Shown piece after piece: positions 39,537-51,500 of a stretch of DNA of 64,000 nucleotides; position 1 is the stretch's first letter; every line of letters begins with the position of its first letter. The stretch comes from Chaetorhynchus papuensis (Eukaryota > Chordata > Aves > Passeriformes > Rhipiduridae): the NCBI GenBank assembly GCA_013396525.1, contig VWYX01000736.1, positions 11,257-75,256 on the forward strand, read 5' to 3'. Made by a program: the position numbers and the translations under genes. The notes under the pieces were generated by a model, which worked only from the letters and a program-made list of their open reading frames with translations, was not told the DNA's origin and searched no databases.

Positions 39537-42500
39537 TCAACCAACCAACCAACCAAGGACCTTCCAAAGGCTCCAGTTCTTACCCAGGCCTCTTACCTTT
39601 GCAGGTACCCAGAACGGCTGGTTTTGACAGCTGTATCCACGAGACCTTCCCTGCCAGCCATGCAGTGAAAGAAGAATTCCTAAACACAAGCACAGTACCA
39701 TCAGCATTCTGCTAACAAGTGCATCAACACTGGCAATTCATGTTCTTCCTCAAAAGCTTCATATGAAACCAGGGTGAACAAACTCCATTTATCCATAATT
39801 GCAGATACTCTGTATTAAGATACCAAGACTTAACTAAACTTCAGTATCAACACAAGCAGTATTAAACTTACAGAAGGTCTGATCCCAGTGAGAAATCTGC
39901 CAGTCACAAATCCTCCTGAGCTAGGGGAAAAATCATAAGGCTGGAAACATGGCAGTGATTTGCCAGATGCCATCAGTGGGGGTCTTCGGCCTTCCAACTC
40001 AATCTGGCCCAGCAAACAAGAAATCTAAATGTGGACAGGAAAAAAAAGGAAACATCTCTTTTCCATCCAACTCTTTGTTCACATAAGCTTAACAATTTTT
40101 CTTGAAAAATACAGTAAAAAAAGGTCAGCTGTTCAGTAAATGCTCTGTAGTTCATTGTGGACCTGTTCATGAAATGTTCTTGCTACTGAGGGGCAGAAAA
40201 GGCATGGAGATCTCACCTGGTTTTTTTAAGTTATTCCAGTACCCTGACTCATCCTCAACATTACCATTCTCTTTCTGTTTATTTATTTTAACACAGAGAT
40301 GTGAAACTTAAAATACTGTAAATATTTTTTAGGTCCCTACATTACCCTCACCACCTCTCAGCAGTGTACTAAAAACAGAACAAAAACCTCAACCCAAAAT
40401 GCTCTCTCTTGTGAGCTGTGGTCATTCTCTCCATTTTAGATGGCATTTTTATAGAGTGTCTCTTACTTCGTGTCTGTGTTGCAAAAGGTAAAATGAAAAT
40501 ATATCCTTGCCACTTCTACCAAAACCAAAGGTTTAGTTGTTCCTATTCAGAAGCTGAAGAAGGAGAGGGTCAGTCTCCAACAGAGGTCACGAGAAGTTAT
40601 TTCTCCTACAGTTGGTTTGTTTGTATGAACTGCAGCATTCCTTCTGAAAAGCAGGTCTGCTATTTCAATAAATCCTCGTGTACTGAGGAGCGATTCAAAA
40701 ATAGGTTACAATAAACACTGACTCTCTTCCATCACCCACTGAGGTCTTTATTACATTCTTCTAACATTTTTCCATGCCAAAGTCCAGAATGAAAACCTTG
40801 TTGTGGTACTAGATATCCCCATAAGAGTTTCCCAACAGCTTATATTGTAGGACACATCACATCAGGACACGTAGCTGCTAAGCATATTCTGGCTGTCATT
40901 ACCTGCATTGTGTTTACAGTGGATCCTTTGGCTCCTGACTGTACCATCAGCTGCAAATTGTTCTCTGGAAAGCTCCTGTGGAGACCCAGGGGCATGCAAA
41001 CCTACAGAGTTGTGGGGGAGTGAAGCGAACAAAACCAAACGTTATTAATAAAATAATAAACCACAGAAATTCCTGTGGAAGGCTTTAACAAAGTGAAACA
41101 ATGAGTGATCACAAACACTGCTATTTATAGTTTTAAAAGCATCTTGAATATTGAACAGTCTTCTCACTCAGGGAGGACAAGGCTGAGGAGGAGAGGCAGC
41201 ATGTGGAGCCTCATAGTAGGGACAGCTGGAAAGCTGCAGCCTCCAGAAGAGTCAGGCACCGCTCATCCACGTTAATTAACTTAATAAGAAAGTCTCCAAA
41301 CACGACTAGTATGCACAGATGCCTTGATGCCAACCTTGTTAACTTCATTGTTGTAACTGTTTACTTCCTCCTTGAACTTCATATCAACCATGTTAAAATC
41401 CCTCTGGTCTTTGCAGAGATGGGCATCCTGCCACTTCCCTTGGACCTCCTCACATGATGCTGTTTCTGGCAAATTAAGAGCAGCTCTAACAGCCTGAAAG
41501 TAAAATATAGGAAGTTTTAGGTGTTAAGCAGGCATGATTGAACAGGGCAGGATTTCAAAAATTTTGCTTTATGGAAGAAAAAAAATTTGCAAGACAGACT
41601 TACTTCAATACCACTCTGCCTTGACCTTTCAATGATTTTTTTTCTTTTGTGATCTGCTTCGGGTTTAACCAAAATATCTTCAATCCCTGTTAAAGAGGAG
41701 AGACAGAATATAATGGTCTAACTGTTAAAGAGGAGAGACAGAATACAATGGTCTAAACTGAACAAAAATCAAGGAAGGAACCACAGTTGGTGTCAGGGAG
41801 TTTGAGAGTGAAGAGCTGGAAAAGGAAGTCACAAAGTTATAATAATGGTTGGACTCAGGGTCTGCAGTTTGACAAGAAGAAAAAAAAATCTGAGTAGCTT
41901 TTGGATGGACAAATTCTTGTAGACCATAAGAAAAAAAAAGAGCAACATCAACAAAGCAGTGAGAGTGCAAAATCAACTGCCTAATTTAAGGAGTCTTAAC
42001 TTCAACAGTCTCTAAATATCTTAATTGGTGCACTTGCACAAACTAATGCTTTATGGACCAGCCACGTCAAACTGCTTTTTTTCTTCCATCCGCATCAGAA
42101 TTCCTATTAGCTGAACTTTTCACAATCTGGCATTTCTTAGCTTTTTAAAAAAAGATAAATAAAAAATACAGACCCTTGTGATGACAGGACCAGGGAACAG
42201 GTTAAACACTGGAACCCCAACTCTTGTAAGCTATTTGTAAGGAGTCCTGCCACAATCACTAAAATGGCTGTGTCAAAACACCGAATCCCAAACTCCTGCT
42301 CCAGTCTCACTTCTCTTTTTCTGATGTTTTAACTGCCTAGTGGTCCCAGGCTTGTTATCTTTTCCCAACCAGTTTTTGCACCCTGGCTCTCAAGAGTCCC
42401 GTGTCTTACAGTCAGTCATCCCCTTCCTCACTCCAAAAGATGCCCTTCCCTTTTCCCTGGCTCTGTTGGTCCTTCACTGCTGCTAACAGGGGACTGTGTC

Positions 42501-45500
42501 TCTGTAACTCCTGTGTGAGTTTGAAAAGCTGTGATGAAAATCATTTACCAAAAGTTTTACAGTAGAACGTGATGTGCAAGACTTGACTGACAACCCCTTA
42601 AAGTTCTTCCATCTTGCTCTGTCAGCTGTTCTGTTTTCTATGCAATAATTACTTTTCCAAGAAGCAAACACAAGGTTTTGATCTAAACAAAATTTCAACA
42701 CAAGACAGGCTGACTGTGCAAACTTTGACTGTGCAGGACAAAAGAGAGAACTTGTTGGACATACTCAAGACTGTGCTTTCTCTTCATGCTTAGAAGGCCA
42801 GCCGTGCACCAACAAGAAGCAAGATCAAAAAAAAGGCTGGCAGGTAGCCAAGACTCAAGGGCAGTCTTGCCAAATTTTATTAACAGAATTAGTATGCATT
42901 ATGCCCAACAATGTCTGGTTTACACCTCAGGAGGTGCTGCTCTGCAGCACTGCACTGCTGCAGTTACTCACCCATGGTAAACCCCCTGTAGAGCTGCAGG
43001 TAAGCAGTGAAGAGGCGTCCCAGACACGTCAGCACCTTGCCACTGGTTTCACCCCCATAGATTTCATAGCAGCAGTGCACCAGGCCATAGGCAGAGCTGC
43101 CAAAGTGAGCTTTGTCCAAGACTCCACACAGTAATTCCCCATCTCTGATAATAACCTGAAATACAGAACACAGCTTTGAGTCAGGAAAACACAAACTCTG
43201 ATCTTACTATGACCTCTACAGGTTTTTCTGTGTAATCTGTGTGAACAGAGGTTTAAGTTTTAAAAGCTCACATATTGGTGAACAGTTAAATGGTCAGATT
43301 ATTTATACTTCCAGAATTTATAGTAGAAATAAAACTTCTAACACTATCTCTGTTTTAACACCTATAAAGTCTGACAATGAAGACACATGGTCTAACAAAA
43401 AGAGATGGAATCTATGTAAGTCAGGACTACAGAGAGTTTTTCCTGACTCCCCAGCCTATCCCTTAATCACCCACTTCTGGCAGTAACTCTTGCAAAGTAT
43501 CTGCTTCTAACTTTGTCATCTCCCTGCTCCCTCTCCCATTTCTCACACAATTTTAATACAACACAGCCCAGCCCAACCCCCAGAGTTGTTGCATACCCGA
43601 GATTCACACATTGAATCAAGATTCAGACATCCTTTCACAGGTGCCTTTATCCAGGCTCTCCCACCAATCTTTGCTTTCCCAGTCAAATTCAGTGGAGCAT
43701 GGTTGTCTGGAATGATGTTTATTAACAATGTAGAAACAACCTGTAAGGAAGCAGGATGAGTGGAAGGAATTATCTATTTTGTATACTCCCTTCTCAATAT
43801 ATAAAATCTGGCATGGATGAAAAAAGCAGCATCCTGCATGTATTCTTTCCATTGACAGTGAAGTTTTGAAAGCTTGGAAATCTGACAAGACAGGAATATC
43901 CTCCTGCTACTCTGAAGGATCAATGAGCTGAGACACATCATTATTCAGAAATATAAAACAGCAAAGGTTTTTCCAATAATTAGATATATTAAAATTTAAA
44001 AAAAAAAAAAGCTGTCTGTTGGGTTTTACAGCTCAAAAACACACACCAAGACCCACATGGTGTTGATGGGATCTGGCCTTTCACACACCCTAAGCAGCAC
44101 TGTTTTTATTATGAGCATTCCGCTTACTTTGAAACCACCAGCATTCTTTAACCCTGTAAATGATAAACTACCTGCTTTCCTGTCCATAATCGCTGTGGCT
44201 TCATAATGGCAGGAGGAAAGATTTTAATTCTTCCTTTTTTGTCTGTCAGTCCTCTGTACACAAGCTCCATGTATTGCTCTCTGGTGAAAAAGCAGCCCCG
44301 CAACGTCATGCTGACTCCAGAAATCATGTGATCCTGGATCAAGCCAGGAAGTGGCTTCCCATCCTAAAGAGGTAACAAGAAAAAGGTGGTGGTAGGGGGG
44401 GTTAGTAAGTTGTGTCCCTCCAGCTCCCAAAATTATTCCCCCTGATGCCTTAGGTTTTAACTTTTATATTTTTCAAATCCTGTACTGCCCNNNNNNNNNN
44501 NNNNNNNNNNNNNNNNNNNNNNNNNNNNNNNNNNNNNNNNNNNNNNNNNNNNNNNNNNNNNNNNNNNNNNNNNNNNNNNNNNNNNNNNNNNNNNNNNNNN
44601 NNNNNNNNNNNNNNNNNNNNNNNNNNNNNNNNNNNNNNNNNNNNNNNNNNNNNNNNNNNNNNNNNNNNNNNNNNNNNNNNNNNNNNNNNNNNNNNNNNNN
44701 NNNNNNNNNNNNNNNNNNNNNNNNNNNNNNNNNNNNNNNNNNNNNNNNNNNNNNNNNNNNNNNNNNNNNNNNNNNNNNNNNNNNNNNNNNNNNNNNNNNN
44801 NNNNNNNNNNNNNNNNNNNNNNNNNNNNNNNNNNNNNNNNNNNNNNNNNNNNNNNNNNNNNNNNNNNNNNNNNNNNNNNNNNNNNNNNNNNNNNNNNNNN
44901 NNNNNNNNNNNNNNNNNNNNNNNNNCTTCCAAAAATCCTCTGGGACTTAGGAAGATCCAGCTAGATCCAGCTCAGCTGGATAAATGCACTTAACTAATTT
45001 GTAAAGAACTCATCATTACAGCACAACTCTCTACTGAATCTGTTCTGGACACTGACATTCAAAGGAACAAGATGGTTTGGATATGCTGGGCCTTCTTTAG
45101 AGGAACAGAACCACAAGTGGAGAAAGAACAAGAGACATAAACCTCAAAAATAAGTAAATAGGTTTTTTAAAAATTACAGACAAACAAAATAAACAAACCA
45201 GAGTGATTTCACGTAGGAATAAATTTATCTGGCAGTTTTACTTGCCTTTGGCACCAGGTACTGTTCATCAGTGAAGGCTAAGGTGTAGGCTTCCGCTCTG
45301 CCCAGCTCGCTCTGTGGGAAATGGGCATTCATTTCATCCCCATCAAAGTCAGCATTGTAAGCCTTGCAGTTGGCATAGTGAAGCCTCAGCACCTTCTCCC
45401 CAGGCAGGATTCGGGCCCGGTGAGCTTGGATGGAAGGTCTGTGAAGGGTGGGCTGGCGGTTCAGCAGCAGCACATCCCCGTTCTTAATATGCCGACACAC

Positions 45501-48500
45501 CTGCAAGGGAGGTTTGGTTGCTGCCTACGAGGCACTGCCATGCCTCAGAAAAGACTCATTTATCTTCAAATACCCACACATCCAAAACATCTCCTTTCTG
45601 GTATTCATGTTCTGTGCAAAACTCAGAGAGAATCAAGACTGCTTGCCCCTGGATGCCCTCTGCTCTCCACCAAACAACATATATCCCATTAACTCCCCCA
45701 ACCCACAGTGATCAAATCAATAAGCTCTTCATCCAAAGCCCACTGGGCTGAATTGATACCTCCCACAATACACCCAGCCCTGGACACCCTAGACTAAGGT
45801 AGGCATATGACCTTAAGCTGAAGCAGATGACAGGAATCTCTTAATTTCAGCTTTGAGTACAACACAATATGTCCTTATCTAGAACAGTCTCTCTGAACAG
45901 TCTCATTTTAATTTTTCTGTTAGTAACATCCAAATATCCACTTAAGGGATTACCAACAGGAGTATGGTAAATTGTTTGTAGAATCTAAATACTGTTACAT
46001 TTAACTCTGTGACAGGTTCTGAAAGAACTGACATCTCAGAAACACTCAAATTTCAAATCTCTGCTAAGCCTTTGTGAGAGACACGGTAATACGTAATGTG
46101 AAAACATTATTAAACACCAAACTTTTGCCTTAGCAGCTAAATAGTAAGTTTTCAACTCTTGCAAGGGATGGAGATAAGAAGTTTCAAAGGCTGATTAAGC
46201 TAGAGGAGATTAGAGAAGAAACAACTGACACAGAATCAATTAGGTTGGAAAAGACCTCTAAGATCATGGAGCCCAACTGCTAAGCCAGCCCTGGCAAGGC
46301 CACCACTAAGAATACTCTGGATCTCGACACGATGAGTGACACATGCTGCATATTAGAAGAAAGTAAAATCCAGTATGGAGGAATGTGATTTAGAATTTGA
46401 AGAAGTACCACGTTTTACTTCCTACACCCCCAACCAGAGATGGAGGAGGGCTCTGCCAATACTCACAATCTTCAGCCCTGTCTGGGGTGCCCCTGAGGAG
46501 GGGGTGAGGAGCTGCTTGGCGATGGCCTCGCGCTGGGTCAGGCTGGTGGCACTCAGCACCGTGCGAGACCCGTCCTCGTTAATGACCATGGAGGCCCCAG
46601 GGTGCACCTTGGGGCCATTGATGACAGCCTGCCTCAGCTCTTTGACGTTCCAGGGAGTGACTGGCTGAGGGTAAGTCAGTTTGGTAGCAAATACCTGGAC
46701 AGGAGGGAAAAGAGGAGAGAAACGGTATGTTGTTCAATTTTGGCTTCAAACTATAAAAAAAGTCACTGATAAAAAAGCATCAAATGAGAACTCATACAAT
46801 GCAAACATAAATTATTTTAAGCTCTTGAATGCATCTCGTCCTCAGTCTACTCTAATGCCAAATAAATATATTTCTGTTTTAAAATCCTCTATAATAACAA
46901 TAGAAACAATGTCCTTTTTACAATTTTCTACTGCGGTATAAAACTCAATTAGCAATTAAAGAAAGAAAGCACAGATTTAAATTCTGCAAACAAGCCAACA
47001 AATAGAGAGAAAAAGCACATTATCACCAAGTTCACTATTTTCTTCAAAGATGATGATGATAATGAAAAGCTCAAATTCAGGTTTGGTGTCACCTCTACGT
47101 GGTTAAAAATCCTTAAGGATGGATGAAGTTGGTGACATTATCATGGCCTTCTCTTAAGGCTGCAATACCTCAAAAATACCTTGTACAAAGACCATAGAGG
47201 AAACAGCATCTGCTTTTAAAGTCTGCACAAATTCCTCATCCCATAAAGTACATACAGCTTTTTCTTTTTTTTTAAATCCTCTTTCTCTGATGTGGTGTTC
47301 TTGCTTTGGAACAGTAAGCATTTCCTGCTCTACAGTGCTCTTTCCTTATTAACACTGGGCAGGAAGGAGTTCAGACAAGTCAGAAACTCTCCACATTTTA
47401 AACTGTTACCAAAGTGTCAGCAGTGTGGTTCAGTCCTGAGCTGCACCAGAAGGACACAGTCCTTTATTTCTCCTCACCATAGGGATGCCAATCTCGTTGG
47501 TCCCGATGTACATGTCGGGGCAAATGACGGACCGAGCGGCAAAATCCACGCGCTTCCCCATCATGTGCTTGCGGAACAGCCCTTCCTTCTTCTCCAACAG
47601 CTTCGGAAACAAAAGGCAACAGTTAAAACCTCGAAGTATGGAAAACCAGATGGATCTTCGCAATGATGAGTGTCATGAAAATGACCACGTACTAACTGAT
47701 GCCTTAGGTTTTAACTTTTATATTTTTCAAACCCTGCACTGCCCAGTGTGTAACTCTGAAGTTTCTTGGAGCCTGTTCATTTCTGCCCTCTCCTGCTGGG
47801 CACACACAACAAAGCCTCTCCAGGCCTGCTCTCCAAGGACACCCAGACCCTCCTAGGCCCAAAAAGTGTAAACCAAAGAGCCTCTGAGAGGGGCAAGCTG
47901 AGGGGAATTCCATCATTAACTGAAGTTTTAATTGGAGAATTAACCCTGAGATGCAAATGAACCAAACCTATAAAAGTGTGAAGAACTCGTGACCTGGGGT
48001 CCATCTCGGGGTCCATCTTGGCAGCAGCCTCTGGCTCCCCAGGGGTACCTTTGAAGGCCTTTCAAATAAATACCCACCTTTATTCCCTTATTCCTGTCTA
48101 GTCTCTGTTTCTAGGAGGCCTCTCAAGGCATCATAACTGCACATATTTCACTTTTTTCTGACTCCATCAGCTTTTCTTTTTTAACTGTCTAAGGCTCCAC
48201 CTGCTACCCACCTGACGAATACCAGGGTATTTTTCTGTTATCAGCTTGTCCATGTCACTATCAAATACAATGTTAACGTGGCTCTGGAGACGTATCCAAG
48301 CGTTGTACAGCTTATCTGCAATGCTCTGTCCAGGAATCATTGCCAGCACAGAACGGTCCAGAGGTTCACTATCCCCTCCTGTCTCCTACAGAAGCAGAAA
48401 TTAGAAACCTGGACTTAAGAAAAAATATCTTCTATTTACTACGCTGAAATTCTAGTATTAATTACAGTATTAAATACAGTAAATGAAACATTCACCATTA

Positions 48501-51500
48501 TTTTGCACTGGTAGTCAGTCCACATTAGGAATCGCTGTAACTAGAAAATCCTGTTCTTAGATAAAAATAATGTAAATCCAAGAGTTTTTACCACCTACAT
48601 CACTTTGTTTTCAGTCTAAAAGCCGCTAAAGCAGTCACATCCAAAACTCATTAACCTCCTGTCAAACGTTTTAAGAACCGATCTCCATCTAGTGGCTACT
48701 TTTCTGAGTAACTAAAATGTTTCCAAAATGTTTTACACTTAAGATGTAAATGAAGTTCAGCTGAAACTGAGTCCAGTGTCAAAGACCTCTCAATGATACA
48801 AATGATGAACAAATATGGAATGAGGCAAGCTGACATATGTTATTATTTACACTATACAACTATGTGAACTGTCAGAAGCAGACAAGCATTGTTACTAATT
48901 AACGTTATTGGTGAATTTTTGGGTTCTACTTAGACATCAACTGTCCAAAAAAGAAACATAATCACAACTGGCTCCACTAGGCTTAGAAGTGGCTTTTTTT
49001 CCCTTCTTTGCATGTGATAAGATGCTGGCAAAGTTTTATTGTGAGCTGTTTGTGCTGTACATATTTCATCCTCCAGAAACAGGAGCCTGTTATGTCTCAC
49101 GTACAGTAATCTAATACCAAAAGCCATGACCAAGAGGATCTGAGCAAAATGGTTTTTGCCTTTGCACCAGGCAGAAAAGGAGGGGGGGAGGAAGCTATGG
49201 AGAATGGAGAACATCTCCACCAGCAGATGCTCTAACAACTCAGGCAAAAATTGTTACTGGCACAGCTTAAATAGGAGCCCTCCTGAACTCAACCCACACA
49301 TCCAAAAAGAAAAGAACAAGATAACCAGCAACTCTTACTGTTTGAATTCCTTCTGCAATTTTTATGGGCTGACACTGTTCTTTTGCCATGAAAACCAAGA
49401 GCTTCCGTATCAGCTGGGCATCTTTCATCACAGCCTGCAAGTTCACAGTCTGCCCGTTTGTGAACAGGCGATCTCCAACGCGATTTACAGGACGATACCT
49501 ACAGCAAATCAGAATTATTTGAGAAGATTACAGCCTCTCAAAAGCAACATGATAAACCTCAAAACATTCCAAGCTAAATCTGCAGTGCGTGGAAACTAAT
49601 CCAAGCAAACTAACAGTGGGCATTTAAAAATTCATGTATTCTACTGGGACAGTCATAAAAGAGGAATGATCCGCAACATGAAATTTTATCAGTACTGTAC
49701 ACTTGTAATATTCTATAATAATATAAAATACTAACACTAAAATATATTTTTTCCATAATTAGTATTTCAGTCTTCTAATGAACTTACTTGGAAGCTACAG
49801 TAGAACTTATCATCAATTACTACTGTGATTTTTATTATTTTAACACTCCACTGACACTTCAGCAGACCAGTGTCTGTACTACTGGAGTTTAGATCTCCAA
49901 CTCCTGCAAAGCATGCACTAAACCCTGTGATTTCTACAAAATTATGGGGGGATAAATTTTACCTTGAAGGTGGAACAACAAGTAGATCTAAAAAGAACAT
50001 GTCTGGACTGAATCCTGAACGTTCATGGGGATCCATCCCAGGGAAGAGATAACGCAGAAAGAAACCTAAAAAGATACAATGAAAATATAAACTCATTCTC
50101 ACTGCTACTGTTTGGGCATCCAAACCCCCAGATGCACTTGGTCAACCAAGTCAAAAAAATCTGCTAAGTTAAACACTATTGAGCTTGTTTAGAATGAAAG
50201 CATTTAGACATATTTTAGAAAAAACTGACACCCTCTTTTCAGTCACGTATTTTAGAAACAACTCCAGACAGAAATATAGATTATAGTGAGAAGAAAAACC
50301 AAAACAAGAGGAAGAAAGTTTCCAGCTACTAACTGCGACTGATTCACGAAACTGCTTTGTTTTCTCCTGGCAACTGCAGACAGATTCAGAGTACAGGCAA
50401 CTCAACAAAGAGGCTGATAAATCCATTCTCAGTCTTTAACCAGTATAACTGGGGGTTGCAGCACCACAGGAAAATCAAAGTCTTTGCAAACAACAGTTGT
50501 GATTTGTGGGGAGCCACAACTTAAAAATAACTGATCAAAGTGTTAATTGAATCCAGGTCTCTACACTCACTGGCTGCCACTCCTCCTGTCACAAAACCTG
50601 TCTTGCAGCCAGGAGTCCTTAAGGCGAAAGGCAAAGATCTGACAAGGAGTTCATACTGGAATAGTTACTGGCTTTGTCCACTAAAAGGTACAGAAAACAA
50701 AGTGCTGTTGCTCTTCACAACCATTACCTTCATTCTTCCACAGAGCCAGGATGTATTCCTTGGCAGTCATTGGCGTCAGGTATCCTCTCTTCCCTAACTG
50801 GCTTTCATCAATACCTGAAAATTAAAAAATAAAATAAAAATAAAATATTAACTAAGAAACCCAAACAAACAAACAAACAAAAAACCAAACAAAAAAGCAA
50901 AAAAAACCCCAAACAAACAAACAAAAAAACCACAAAAACCCAAACCCTCAGGAGATTAATGTGAAAGGGCTTTTTTTGCTTATAGTGATAAGTGCTTCCA
51001 GCTCAGAAAAGGAATGGAAATACAAACAGAATATACTGGCTGACATCTACATCAAAATTATCATTTAAATGTTTGCTTTGGGAATATGAAATTAACTACA
51101 GAAAGAAACCTTTTCTGTGACTAGTGAATATGAATATAAGTAACAGAAATAAGACTTCACTTTAACATCTGAAGTTTATGCTTTATTTGACTTATAGTGA
51201 GCTGGAACCTTTCTTCAAATGATCTCATCCCCTGACCAAAACACAAAGCTAGAGTCAGCCTGCAGCTGGGGAACCTTCCAGTGGGGTTCAGGTATTCCAG
51301 CAAGATATCAAGGTTCCCATGAAATACTCAACTGGAGGAGACAATAGCACCAGCCACCAATCCATCCATATTATAATTTAGAGTCTGGGCTACCTCTGCT
51401 TTGGAGAGGAAGGAAAACACATGGTTTTGCTACTGAAAAGCAAAAGGATCAATTATTTTAAAAACAAAGCCAGGGATTTTAGATCTCAATTTCCACTTCT

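Noticed and set aside
44450..44932. Open frame across the N gap
   Set aside because: It consists of undetermined residues and a short LTR piece.
44443..48133. One complete provirus bounded by two LTRs
   Set aside because: POLR1A exons 11, 12 and 13 lie between the two LTR copies, and the right copy has its own target duplication and inverted ends.
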